From: a virus | DNA: 58,924 bases | Virus record (IMG/VR): IMGVR_UViG_3300042475_004926 | Span: 1 to 58,924 of that record | Direction: 5' to 3' (one strand) | Shown: piece by piece, positions 39,994-48,311 of the stretch | Position numbering within the stretch: the first letter of the stretch is position 1 | Layout of the letters: the number at the start of each line of letters is the position of its first letter | Made by a program: the position numbers and the translations under genes | The notes under the pieces: generated by a model | What the model saw: the letters and a program-made list of their open reading frames with translations, nothing else | Told to the model about the DNA's origin: nothing | Databases searched by the model: none

Positions 39994-41973
39994 CTAATCC
40001 TTCAGTTTTAAAAACTCCTTAGCGAGTTTATCTAAGACTTTGTGAAACCCTAGATAGATGTCTTTATCGTGTAAGTCTTGGAAATCTGAGATAATTTGGT
40101 TATATAGGGGGTCATAGCTTTTACTGCCTTCGTAGTAGCTCACGATTACGGATAAGTCTCTACGAAGTTCGTAGCCCCCAGTAGTGGTCAACCCCTTAAG
40201 CATATTTTCTATTATGTTGGCGGGGCTATTGTGCTGGGAAGCTAACTCCAAGCCTTTTAGGATTGCATTGTTTAATCCTGTAGCGGATACGGATTCTACT
40301 ATAGCGTAAGGATGACCTTTAGGTTTCCCCCTTTTCTCGAAATCGGACTTTAAATAGGGGCATAAATTACGATTTTTACCAACCATAAAGAATTTTTGAG
40401 CCTCTAGAAAGAACACTGCGAGTTGGTCATCAAAGTTAGCACTAGACTCGTAGTATTCACCAATCTCACTCCCAGAGTCAAGCCCTAAAAAAACCATACA
40501 GAATCTCCAGAAGTGAACCATATCCTTTGTAGCATTTTGAACTGTACGGATTCTCAGTTCTTTATGGAGAGCTACAATGGTTTCTTCCAGACGGTTAGGA
40601 TTGGTTTGAGCCATAGTAGCCCCATTCATCCTCAGCATCTGATTATAAGTTTCATCCGATAGCGCAGGAAATTTTTTAGGGTCACGGGGCAATACGGACT
40701 CAGTGTAACCTGCCACTTTGAGGAACTCTTCGGAGGACAAGTGGAGTAGCCAAAACCCCAAAACATCGGTAGTGGTATTAAGTTTTTTAGCCAGATAATT
40801 CCAATGATGCCAAGTTCGGAAATCAGGGCTACCGGCGGATAACCCAGTACCCACCATTTTCTTTAATTCTGTTTCCTGGTAAATAGAGAGCATATTTACC
40901 CTGTCCTTAATACCGTCATCAGCATTATACAAGTCACGAGCATTCCACTCGTTAGAACAAGCAATTATGACAGTTCGAGACTTAACGTTTATTGCGTCAA
41001 CTCCCTTATTTTCGGTGCGTAGTACGCCGTTACTAACTAATTGCTTAGTCAGCCCAGAGTGTAACATTTTTTGTTGGGTGGATTTGGTGAGGTCATCCAG
41101 ATAAGCCAGATGGGAGACAGCAATTTCCCCCCAACCAAATCTGCCAAAGTTATCAGCCATGGTTTGGATGTCATAGCCGCAATTTTTCAGAGCGTCCATT
41201 ACAAAAGTCATTAGAGCCGATTTACCCAAGCCCGGTTCACCCAAGACAATGCCCATAGAGCGAAACTTATGGTTAATGTCGATTCCCTCAACAGTTGTGG
41301 AATCACCACTTCCAACCACAATTCTCCCGACTAATAAGAGGAACATTTGACGTTCTGCTTCGGGAAAGATGGACAACAAATCTTGGGCTGTAACCTCCTG
41401 AATGCGGGGGTCAAACCAAGATTTCTGGGGAACTATATATTTCCCACCAGTACCACCCCTTAAACTGATGCCAGAATTGTATCGTTTGGTTTGCTCACCA
41501 GCCAACATTAAAAGAGCAGTATTAAAAACTGGTCTACGATTGTCCCCATTGTGAAACACTAAAGGTTTCCAGTATTCCCAAACTTGCTTGCTACAATGAA
41601 TCTTAATCGTGTTTACTGCGTCCTCCAGGGTGTCCTGGTGTTCCATTGGCACAATTTTCTTTTTCCAATGGAAATCCGAAGGTGGTTTGTAGCCATCCCC
41701 AGTGGAAGCTACCGTGTAGGGACAGTCAATATAAATTTTGTGTCCAGCTAAATCACCCTTTGGATGGGGGATAAGCTCTAGCCCATGTTGAGCCAGAACT
41801 CGCATTCCCTCCCGATAACGGGTGAAATCCCCCATAAACTGACCCTCATCATCAGAATCTCTAGGGGTTTTTTGTTCTTGCTGGTTCTCAAATCGGTTTT
41901 CATGGGGGTCACAACCCTCATGGTTGAATTTGTCCACGCTATATTTTTCTCTTGCAGTTAACTTTCTCGTCAT
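39994..41973 (-). CDS. SF3-type replicative helicase
   Basis: 659 residues from ATG 41973; the longer frame starts at the promoter -35. Walker A GEPGLGKSALM, Walker B HLAYLDDL, motif C SRTVIIACSNEWNARD (with the sensor Asn), then DGIKDRVNMLSIYQE (arginine finger region). This is the superfamily 3 order seen in D5/VirE-like phage primase-helicases. The N-terminal 200 residues do not show a clear primase motif, so priming may be supplied elsewhere. It would unwind for the POLG-type polymerase. Confidence 0.8.
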   Translation of the reverse strand: MTRKLTAREKYSVDKFNHEGCDPHENRFENQQEQKTPRDSDDEGQFMGDFTRYREGMRVLAQHGLELIPHPKGDLAGHKIYIDCPYTVASTGDGYKPPSDFHWKKKIVPMEHQDTLEDAVNTIKIHCSKQVWEYWKPLVFHNGDNRRPVFNTALLMLAGEQTKRYNSGISLRGGTGGKYIVPQKSWFDPRIQEVTAQDLLSIFPEAERQMFLLLVGRIVVGSGDSTTVEGIDINHKFRSMGIVLGEPGLGKSALMTFVMDALKNCGYDIQTMADNFGRFGWGEIAVSHLAYLDDLTKSTQQKMLHSGLTKQLVSNGVLRTENKGVDAINVKSRTVIIACSNEWNARDLYNADDGIKDRVNMLSIYQETELKKMVGTGLSAGSPDFRTWHHWNYLAKKLNTTTDVLGFWLLHLSSEEFLKVAGYTESVLPRDPKKFPALSDETYNQMLRMNGATMAQTNPNRLEETIVALHKELRIRTVQNATKDMVHFWRFCMVFLGLDSGSEIGEYYESSANFDDQLAVFFLEAQKFFMVGKNRNLCPYLKSDFEKRGKPKGHPYAIVESVSATGLNNAILKGLELASQHNSPANIIENMLKGLTTTGGYELRRDLSVIVSYYEGSKSYDPLYNQIISDFQDLHDKDIYLGFHKVLDKLAKEFLKLKD

Positions 41974-42007
41974 CACTGGCCGCAAATAATTTGTCCTTGT
42001 TGAACCC

Positions 42008-42036
42008 AGTGTAACAGACCCCCCCAGAATTGTCAA
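42008..42036 (-). promoter_or_regulatory. Promoter for the SF3 helicase (diverged cassette)
   Basis: TTGACA, 17-nt spacer (G-rich), TACACT. Confidence 0.75.
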
Positions 42037-42067
42037 GGGCTGATTTAAAGTGGTTTTACTTTAGTTT

Positions 42068-42910
42068 TCAAATGTTTTTCAAATGTTTTTCGTATGCAGT
42101 ACGGATACGCTCATCATAAGGTGGGCGATGTTGGTTGTAAGCCGGGCCATTATAAGAACGAGCAAACCCTTTAAAATCTTTTCGTCTCAGGGAAACCACC
42201 AAAGCATTACGAACTAAAAACTGCCCTAAAGCTTTTAACTGGTCTTTAGGGCTGTGCATGGCTTGGAAAAATTCTTCAACTGTAGGGTAGCCAACCACTT
42301 CATAGTTGAATCCCATAATCTGGAAAGCCCCAAAGGATGCTGATTGTAATGCCGCTTCCCGGTCTAAAAGCATAGCCGCCTCTAAGCGTAGGTATTCCCC
42401 CTCAGAACTACGGGAGTTCAGTAAGGGAGAGTATTTGCGAGTAGAGAGTTCAGGATGGGAAGAATCAAATTTACGGTTAGTCATACTAGAGAAAACGTGG
42501 GATTCAAATCTAACGACGGGTCTGCCATCATCCTGAAGTCCCCGACCAGAAGATTCAACTTCGGCAACTGCTTTCAATAAGGCGACCTCTAGATTAAGAC
42601 TTTTAGCCAAGGCTTGGAAATCTGCCTCCGCCACTGGACTCAAATCGTATTTAAGGGTATCCGCCGGTTTAGCAGTATCTGCCAACAGTTTTGTGATGAA
42701 ACTCTTACCGATAACTTGTTTTTCAAAATTATTAAGTTTATATTTCTCAGAGGCTTGTTTAAGGGCTAGTTCTGTCCCTTCCCCCCAAATACCGTCAATT
42801 TCTAATTTATAAAAGCCTATTCTGGCTAGTTCTGTCTGTAAGTCTTTTAAAGTCTCTGAATCAGCTTTTAGCTGGTCAAAGGTAACGGTTTTAGCAGGAT
42901 TCAAGGTCAT
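42068..42910 (-). CDS. Endolysin: peptidoglycan-binding domain plus N-acetylmuramidase
   Basis: 280 residues. Residues about 20-75 (LKDLQTELARIGFYKLEIDGIWGEGTELALKQ) are a PG_binding_1-type wall-binding domain. The C-terminal part (LKAVAEVESSGRG...RFESHVFSSMTN...SASFGAFQIMGFNYEVVGY...FARSYNGP) is the DUF3380 N-acetylmuramidase, with Glu in AEVESSG as the likely catalytic residue. It cuts glycan strands at lysis. No signal peptide, so a holin is needed. A terminator hairpin sits immediately before its ATG. Confidence 0.9.
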   Translation of the reverse strand: MTLNPAKTVTFDQLKADSETLKDLQTELARIGFYKLEIDGIWGEGTELALKQASEKYKLNNFEKQVIGKSFITKLLADTAKPADTLKYDLSPVAEADFQALAKSLNLEVALLKAVAEVESSGRGLQDDGRPVVRFESHVFSSMTNRKFDSSHPELSTRKYSPLLNSRSSEGEYLRLEAAMLLDREAALQSASFGAFQIMGFNYEVVGYPTVEEFFQAMHSPKDQLKALGQFLVRNALVVSLRRKDFKGFARSYNGPAYNQHRPPYDERIRTAYEKHLKNI

Positions 42911-42953
42911 AAAAAATCAAGTCCAGATTAAACAAGGGTCTAAATCTGGACTT
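42911..42953 (-). terminator. Strong terminator just upstream of the endolysin start
   Basis: CAAGTCCAGATT, 13-nt loop, AATCTGGACTTG, then ATTTTTT running into the endolysin ATG. Leftward transcripts should stop here unless read-through or antitermination occurs, so it may time endolysin expression. Confidence 0.8.
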
Positions 42954-42974
42954 GGGCGTTAAGTGGTTAGAGTT

Positions 42975-43250
42975 CTAGCCTAAAGTTTGGAAAACTACAT
43001 AAAGTTGACGTAACAATTCAGAATATACATCAACCTCCTCAGAATCTAGCTGATGATTACGGAGTACGGTGGTTAATGAGTCAATAGTGTTTTGAACATT
43101 ATCACAAAGCAGACCTGTATTTAGGTCAAACTCGGTAGGAAACTTACACTCGAAGTCAGATTCCTCGTCATCCTTAAAATCACATCCCAAATCATCGCAC
43201 TCACAGTCACCGCAATCGGTGGGAAGGAGTTCATTCATTTCTGATACCAT
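42975..43250 (-). CDS. Acidic cysteine-rich small protein of unknown function
   Basis: 91 residues from ATG 43250 (behind TGAGGAACATT). CGDCECDDLGCDFKDDEESDFECKF is very acidic with regularly spaced cysteines; the rest is a helical segment. Could be a metal-binding or DNA-mimic protein; no family recognised. Confidence 0.55.
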   Translation of the reverse strand: MVSEMNELLPTDCGDCECDDLGCDFKDDEESDFECKFPTEFDLNTGLLCDNVQNTIDSLTTVLRNHQLDSEEVDVYSELLRQLYVVFQTLG

Positions 43251-43316
43251 AATGTTCCTCAAGGGTAAAGTGTTTGTTTTAACGGGTCAACTTTGTGTTG
43301 GGCGGTTACTCCCTGT

Positions 43317-43345
43317 TTGACAGAGAGTAGATTAGATGTTAAGGG
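43317..43345 (-). promoter_or_regulatory. Decayed cassette promoter
   Basis: Keeps the cassette spacer but has TTAACA for the -35 and CAAACA where TATACT should be. It overlaps the end of the gene at 43339. Confidence 0.45.
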
Positions 43346-43605
43346 GTTACTTTAGCCAAAGCCAAGTAAGGGGCTAATGCTTTCAAAGGTAGAGTGACTC
43401 TTAAAGCTACCAGAGCTTGACATCGTAAGTCCTCTTTTTTGATACCCTTAGCAAGTTCTATGGCTTCGGGTATTAGTTCTGGGGGTAAATTAGGGGCTAA
43501 CGCCACTAACCCTTGGGAACGTTCGGCTTCCGTGTCGAAACTCTTTATAATTTCTAAAGCTTTCCGCATCAAATTCTCAGACATTTTAGACTTCAGTATT
43601 TCCAT
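43339..43605 (-). CDS. HEAT-like repeat fragment
   Basis: 88 residues with two and a half copies of a helical repeat: AERSQGLVALAPNLPPELIPEAIELAKGIKKEDLRCQALVAL, the ALAP-LP pattern found in long arrays at the end of cyanobacterial signalling proteins. Its stop is supplied by the decayed cassette (GTAACCCCTTAA). Probably a piece captured from a host gene. Confidence 0.55.
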   Translation of the reverse strand: MEILKSKMSENLMRKALEIIKSFDTEAERSQGLVALAPNLPPELIPEAIELAKGIKKEDLRCQALVALRVTLPLKALAPYLALAKVTP

Positions 43606-43657
43606 TAAAGAGATGGTGAAGGGGGCTTTGAACCCCCTTTGGATTAGGTATAAATGC

Positions 43658-44572
43658 CTACCAATCTAGGTCAATGTCTCCACGGCTGGGGAAATTTTCA
43701 GAGGCTACGACTAGGGACGCATTAACCTTAGTATTTCCATTTGCCATTTTGGTTTTGTTTACTACTCGGAGTAAGCAGGGTTTAGTAGGGGTGACTACCG
43801 GGCCAGCCTCAAGAGTACGGGCAATGGCTTTGTTGGACATAATCTTCATACCATCTTCAGTGGTGAGGGTGAAAAATCCACCATTGTCACTTTCTTTAAA
43901 TTCATACCCTACGATAGTGTATTCTGTACCGTCTTCCAAATCACGGAGGGGTGTAGCAGAACCACCACCAGTCGGGGGTTCAGCCAAATAAGTAAAGTAA
44001 GTACCTTTGCAGAATGCCTTACGCATTTTCAGGGCTTCGCCTTTACGTTTTTCCATGTCGGCTTCAACAAAACGTGCGGACAAGTCGAAGGTCAAACCTT
44101 CGAGGAACTCTTCGCTTTCAGGAAGGACAATGGTGATGCCACTGTCGGTGGGTATCGCATCTATGCCCTCGATATTGGCGAAAGCCATGTAGGGTACGAA
44201 CAAGGTTTGACTGAAACGAACTCCTAGATTGTAACCAGTTTCACCGTTTTCAGCAGGTTCGTCTTCAAACAAGCTGGGGTTTGCTTTTGCGTATGCCGAA
44301 CCCCGCAATAATGTGTTAGAAACTTTATAAAGGGTGGGGCTATAGAGTGCTTTGAACACCCCATTTTCCGCTTTTACTGTCAGAATGGAGCCATCTGGGT
44401 CGAACTTTTCACCAACTTGGTTTAGAATGTAACTGAGTTGGGTAGTCAAGGTTCGTCCAATCTTAGAGTTTGGAACATTGGTATAAACCTTGTCCCAAAG
44501 CTTACCAGAGTATAAGGAAATTACTTCATCAAAGGAAACTACGGAGGGTACTTGTGCAGTTGAGGTTGTCAT
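43658..44572 (-). CDS. Candidate single-stranded DNA-binding protein
   Basis: 304 residues, predicted beta-rich in the C-terminal half (TEYTIVGYEFKESDNGGFFTLTTEDGMKIMSNKAIAR; KPCLLRVVNKTKMANGNTKVNASLVVA), ending in an acidic tip DIDLDW with a final aromatic residue, as in SSB and T7 gp2.5. It lies in the replication region between helicase and exonuclease and has two tandem strong promoters, fitting an abundant protein. There is no family match I can name, so this is an inference from tail and place. Confidence 0.45.
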   Translation of the reverse strand: MTTSTAQVPSVVSFDEVISLYSGKLWDKVYTNVPNSKIGRTLTTQLSYILNQVGEKFDPDGSILTVKAENGVFKALYSPTLYKVSNTLLRGSAYAKANPSLFEDEPAENGETGYNLGVRFSQTLFVPYMAFANIEGIDAIPTDSGITIVLPESEEFLEGLTFDLSARFVEADMEKRKGEALKMRKAFCKGTYFTYLAEPPTGGGSATPLRDLEDGTEYTIVGYEFKESDNGGFFTLTTEDGMKIMSNKAIARTLEAGPVVTPTKPCLLRVVNKTKMANGNTKVNASLVVASENFPSRGDIDLDW

Positions 44573-44596
44573 AAATTTGTTGGGTTTTGTTTAGAT

Positions 44597-44812
44597 TTGG
44601 TTTTTGTTGGGTTAACCCTAGTATAACAGAAGGTATATTAGGTGTCAAGGGGTTTGAGAAAATTCTTTTTGGGCTTTTCTCTGCCGCTTTACCCTAGTTA
44701 AAGGGGGTTTAACCCTGATTGATTAAGCTTTGTTATCACTTAACCAGTTTTTGTTGGGTTAATAACCCCAGTATAACAGAGAGTAGATTAGATGTCAAGG
44801 GGTTTAGGTTAT
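44597..44812 (-). promoter_or_regulatory. Two tandem cassette promoters
   Basis: Promoter a: TTGACA-17-TATACT at 44620-44648. Promoter b: TTGACA-17-TATACT at 44770-44798, with a short leader that runs into promoter a. Each has a TTAACCC-type palindrome at +1. Both point to 43658-44572. Confidence 0.85.
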
Positions 44813-44943
44813 TTCTTTTTTCCTGTTTTTTCTGTTCAATCCAATCCTGGAGTACCGTCCTCCAATCTAGATGGACTACTTCATCGAAAAAATGGGTCTG
44901 AAACCCCGCCCTTTAGCGATAGCGGAGGGCGGCTTTATATGAA

Positions 44944-46041
44944 TTAGTGAGAAACAATTAAACCGTTAGAACGACGAATTAACTGAATCTTGCTAACAGC
45001 TATTTGTCCTAATCGTTTCCAATTGGTATCGCTTACAGATAGCTGTTTTTCGGTATCTCCACTTACATAACCAATCCCTTTGGGAGAAGAAACTAAATCT
45101 CCTTTACGGAACCCATGTCTTGTGGTAGAGCCACCATATTTACGTCGTTTACCACCTTTAGAAAAAACCATCAGGTGAAGTTGACGACGACTAATAGGAG
45201 GACGTTTGATGACAGCAAAGGGAGCGTTTGTTACTGTAACATAACCCTTCCAATCATATCCATGTCCATTAGAAGTATGGAATGGCAAATAATCTAAAAA
45301 TTGAAAACAGGCAAGAGCAATTCCATCGTTAGCATGACTTTCTGGTGATTGTTCTGCTTTATTTTTGGACTTTTCTAGTCGCAAATGCTTTCTGAGATTA
45401 GAGGTTTGCCAACCAAAGCGAGTATGGACTGTTGCCAATTGAGACAGTTGCTCAATAGCCCATTTTTGTCCAACCATAACCGGCGAGAAACCTTTTCCAG
45501 ACTTAGCCCCTTTTCTACCAGAAGTTAAATCAACATCGGCTTTGACATACTCAAAGTAAATGTCAGTAATTGGATAGATTTTGGTTAGTTCGGAAACGAC
45601 TCGAAGTTCAAGTTGACGATTAGCTCTGATTGAGGGAGCTAATTTTCCTGTTCTTCTATTTGAAAATCGTTTTTGTCGATGCGCTCTTAGATTAAAAGGA
45701 AGTTGGCGGTTAATCCGTCTTCCTCTACGTCCTCTTCGCATTAAGCACCGATTTTCCATGCGCTCTTTTACTCGTTTAAAAGGAAGTTCTAAGTGAGCCT
45801 TCCAAAGAGTAAAAAGAGAGGATTGAACGCCAATTCCAGAGAATAATTTACCCGGGTCAATACCAATGGCAATCGGTTGGGTTTTGTTATCGGAAGGTTC
45901 ATCGGTTAGCTGGACATAGAAAATATCTAAGTCGTTGAATTTGCCGATAGCTTTTCCTTCCTTAATCCACCGTCTAGCCCGACTGGGTTTGGTGGGCATT
46001 AACGGTTTTCCGTCTTTTGAGATAACAGGAACTCTTGCCAT
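44944..46041 (-). CDS. isrB: IsrB RNA-guided nickase (IscB family without HNH)
   Basis: 365 residues from ATG 46041 (MARVPVISKDGKPLMPTKPSRARRW): the PLMP motif and RRXRR region open the protein. RuvC-I IGIDPGKLFSG (D62), an Arg-rich bridge helix (RRGRRGRRINRQLPFNLRAHRQKRFSNRR), RuvC-II IYFEYVKAD (E164), RuvC-III SHANDGIAL (D239). Only about 75 residues separate RuvC-II and -III, with no HNH domain, which defines IsrB as opposed to IscB. The catalytic triad is intact. IsrB nicks DNA guided by an omega-RNA encoded upstream. Confidence 0.88.
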   Translation of the reverse strand: MARVPVISKDGKPLMPTKPSRARRWIKEGKAIGKFNDLDIFYVQLTDEPSDNKTQPIAIGIDPGKLFSGIGVQSSLFTLWKAHLELPFKRVKERMENRCLMRRGRRGRRINRQLPFNLRAHRQKRFSNRRTGKLAPSIRANRQLELRVVSELTKIYPITDIYFEYVKADVDLTSGRKGAKSGKGFSPVMVGQKWAIEQLSQLATVHTRFGWQTSNLRKHLRLEKSKNKAEQSPESHANDGIALACFQFLDYLPFHTSNGHGYDWKGYVTVTNAPFAVIKRPPISRRQLHLMVFSKGGKRRKYGGSTTRHGFRKGDLVSSPKGIGYVSGDTEKQLSVSDTNWKRLGQIAVSKIQLIRRSNGLIVSH

Positions 46042-46258
46042 GGAGATAATCCTTAAGAGTAAAGTTAATGTCCCTTTCCGCAACACAATCAAGATGTCTT
46101 GTCTAACAACGCTTTACCAATAAAGCTGAGAGGTAATCCGAACTAGGGAAGCATTCGGAGGTCTGTGCCAGATTGTGTCTCGATGCGGTAGTCTCTACTT
46201 GCGTCGCCTAAATTGGTTTAGGCAAGCCCCGTCGCTTTTAGGGCGGGGTTAGTGACCA
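46042..46258 (-). ncRNA. Omega-RNA region of the IsrB element
   Basis: Non-coding, directly upstream of isrB and downstream of the left end. GC-rich hairpins are visible: CCCCGCCC...GACGGGG and GCCTAAA-CCAA-TTTAGGC. The scaffold is expected here, with the guide 5' of GGTCACTAACC, that is, in the flanking gene sequence near 46259-46275. Read from the promoter at 46399. Exact ends are inferred. Confidence 0.65.
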
Positions 46259-46374
46259 GAGCCATCGAAGATTACCTTGAGTATGGTGTACTCACCACTT
46301 TCCAGACCTTGTTGCTCAACCTCTGTCAAAACTGGAGTTTGATATGTTTCGCACGGTGTAATTATAATGTACAT
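46249..46374 (-). pseudogene. Small gene interrupted by the IsrB element
   Basis: 41 codons starting MYIIITPCETYQTPVLTEVE. Its frame ends in the IsrB left end (GGT-CAC-TAA). If the element is excised at TTCGATG, the frame continues ...KVIFDEVVHLDWRTVLQDWI... into 44880-44812, an apparently coding stretch. The gene was therefore split by the insertion. Confidence 0.65.
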
Positions 46375-46398
46375 GGTTGAATCCTGAAGGTTAACCCC

Positions 46399-46427
46399 AG
46401 TATAACAGTTTGAGCGTTATTTGTCAA
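46399..46427 (-). promoter_or_regulatory. Promoter feeding the interrupted gene and the IsrB element
   Basis: TTGACA, 17-nt spacer, TATACT, GGGGTTAACC at +1. It overlaps the 3' end of the FEN gene. Confidence 0.75.
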
Positions 46428-47329
46428 GTCAACTCAGGACTTAGGAAGTCATAGTACCCATGTACTGTTACTCTTTGTCCGGATTCAACAAACCAGTCGT
46501 GGGCTTTCTTCAGGTGCTTAAAACTAGAATTGGGTTCACCAGAGTTAACCACTTGACGTACCTGTAGTGCGTAGTTAGCTCTTTGTAAAATATCAAATTC
46601 AGGGGGAGGGTTGAGTAGATTAATCACTTCGATAGGACTACCTTTGATGAGATTATCACTCTTATCGCCTTTTTCAACTTTTATATCCCAAATTTGGGGG
46701 GGAGAGTCAATTTTACGTTTTTCCCGTTTTAAGGTGTGAGCAAATACACCCGCCTCATCACGGAACCGAGGAGTCCATTGCGCCATACTGACCCAGAGAG
46801 AGGTGGGTTCCACAAAGGGTTCCAATAGGGCTTGGTCTAAGGTCATACTGTTGAGGACACCATTGTTAACCAAACCCATCCAGTCAGAGTCTATCGTGTG
46901 GAGAAAAACCAGTCTATTACTTTTGCTTCTTACAATGGCAGAGGCAATATCATCTGCCTCAAATTGGGGGAATCTTAAATAGTGAATAGGGCTGTTAGGG
47001 GCAGTTACATAATCTAACCCAGCTTGGTTAACCTCATACCATTCATCGGTTTTAGAGGGTCTACCACCTTTATACTCCGGGAATCCTCTCTCTCTAAGGT
47101 AGGCTTCTCTCCAGTAAGGGCTACTATCATCTACTACCACCACTGTATGGGGGAAATAAGGAAGACCAGTAAACCCCCGATTCAATGTAATAGCCCATGT
47201 AGCCTTTAACCAAGTTGAGGCAGTAGCGGCAGGAAGATTGGCTTTAATAAACTGGTACTGATGGTAAATCTGGTACACTGCTACCCTAAAGTCGTTAACA
47301 ATAATAGGAGCGTTGGTAAATTCAGACAT
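46424..47329 (-). CDS. 5'-3' exonuclease / flap endonuclease (FEN family)
   Basis: 301 residues. VVVVDDSSPYWREAYL...EYKGGRP holds the first acidic site and the K-x-x-R region, FEADDIASAIV and HTIDSDWMG the second acidic cluster, and GDKSDNL the Asp-rich helix-hairpin motif. This is the FEN order as in T5 exonuclease and the 5' nuclease of PolI. Because the POLG-type polymerase lacks a 5' nuclease, this enzyme probably removes RNA primers. Confidence 0.82.
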   Translation of the reverse strand: MSEFTNAPIIVNDFRVAVYQIYHQYQFIKANLPAATASTWLKATWAITLNRGFTGLPYFPHTVVVVDDSSPYWREAYLRERGFPEYKGGRPSKTDEWYEVNQAGLDYVTAPNSPIHYLRFPQFEADDIASAIVRSKSNRLVFLHTIDSDWMGLVNNGVLNSMTLDQALLEPFVEPTSLWVSMAQWTPRFRDEAGVFAHTLKREKRKIDSPPQIWDIKVEKGDKSDNLIKGSPIEVINLLNPPPEFDILQRANYALQVRQVVNSGEPNSSFKHLKKAHDWFVESGQRVTVHGYYDFLSPELT

Positions 47330-47436
47330 AGTTTTTAGTCCTTATAGGTCTCACATATAATATGCCTGCAATCCCGACTTTAGGTACAAATAAAAAATCA
47401 ACCACTGGGTGTTATCAGTAAATTCTCGTTAACTTC

Positions 47437-48000
47437 ATGAAACTTAATCCTCATAATCTCGCAGTCTATCCAGACAAATACGCCCAATTTGAGAGTGTAG
47501 TCACACAAATAAAAAAGTTTATGACCCTTATTGACGAAAAGATTATCCCCCAGTTCTTAGATGACACTGAGCCTTTGGGTGAAGTAACTGTAAATGGTAA
47601 GACCTATCAGGTAACTAGCCCAGAGAATCTTTTAGAAGAACAGTATATTGCCTATTTTGCTGGACGGAGCGAGGCTATGGATGCCTACATTAATATTTTT
47701 GGACAAGAGGATGAAAATGGTACTGTGGTGCTAGTACAGACCAAAGATGCCAAAGATGCTGTACGGAAAGCTAAATTGGAAGCCCAGATGTTAGCCCCCG
47801 CTCGAAAAATGATTGAGGCACTGCTTGGCCAACCAGTAGGAACCTTTAAAAGATTACGCTCTAAAACCATCATGGGTATTTATAACCATTTACAAACACT
47901 ACTGGATGAAATCGGGCAAACACCAGAACAGGATGGTGTTACCCCCGTTCAACAGGAGGAATTAGATGTCCCTTTGGATTCCAAAATCGAGCAAGAGTAA
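47437..48000 (+). CDS. Protein of unknown function, first half of a possible -1 frameshift pair
   Basis: 187 residues, mostly helical; ends VQQEELDVPLDSKIEQE. Near its end it has the heptamer C-CCT-TTG in frame at 47970-47976, and the -1 frame stays open from there into the next gene. This organisation is typical of tail assembly chaperones (gpG/gpGT), but there is no tape-measure gene in view, so the identity is unproven. Confidence 0.55.
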   Translation: MKLNPHNLAVYPDKYAQFESVVTQIKKFMTLIDEKIIPQFLDDTEPLGEVTVNGKTYQVTSPENLLEEQYIAYFAGRSEAMDAYINIFGQEDENGTVVLVQTKDAKDAVRKAKLEAQMLAPARKMIEALLGQPVGTFKRLRSKTIMGIYNHLQTLLDEIGQTPEQDGVTPVQQEELDVPLDSKIEQE

Positions 48001-48008
48001 ATCTCTAT

Positions 48009-48311
48009 GTGGAAACTCTAATCGATGTTTTACCCGTATTTTACAAAATGGGAATTAGCCGTAAACAATTACTATCTATGCCACATTGGGAAGTCATGAA
48101 TGCTTTAGCTGGTCATTATAAACATCGGGCTAGGGACATTCTTGACATGACCGATGCTGTTGCGTTAGGTTCTGGATTTGGTGAACCAGAGGAAAAAGAA
48201 AATGCCCGCAATATGATTGTTGGTAGAGCAGGTTTCCCCCGGATTAAAACCAAAGTCCCCAAGAAATTTACGGGTAAATCTTGGACTTCTGATTTAATGG
48301 GGGCTATTTAA
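48009..48311 (+). CDS. Protein of unknown function, possible -1 frameshift extension
   Basis: 100 residues from a GTG; no Shine-Dalgarno is evident. Helical (ETLIDVLPVFYKMGISRKQLLSMPHWEVMNALAGHY). The frame is open upstream to the CCCTTTG site in 47437-48000, so it may be made as a fusion. ATG 48048 is another start. Its stop overlaps the next ATG (TAATG). Confidence 0.55.
   Translation: METLIDVLPVFYKMGISRKQLLSMPHWEVMNALAGHYKHRARDILDMTDAVALGSGFGEPEEKENARNMIVGRAGFPRIKTKVPKKFTGKSWTSDLMGAI

Larger units (their letters stand above)
44882..46262 (-). mobile_element. IsrB element (omega-RNA plus isrB, no transposase)
   Basis: Runs from the left end (GGTCACTAACCCC, near 46258) through an omega-RNA region and isrB to the right end (GGGCGGGGTTTCAGACCCATTTTTTCGATG). 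TTCGATG occurs at both flanks (44882-44888 and 46263-46269). Removing the element restores an open frame of a small gene. No TnpA is present, so mobility would need one in trans. Other footprints of the family lie at 7733 and 35939. Confidence 0.8.

Noticed and set aside
44882-46262. Full IscB with HNH domain
   Set aside because: Only about 75 residues lie between RuvC-II and RuvC-III and there is no zinc or HNH motif, so it is IsrB.
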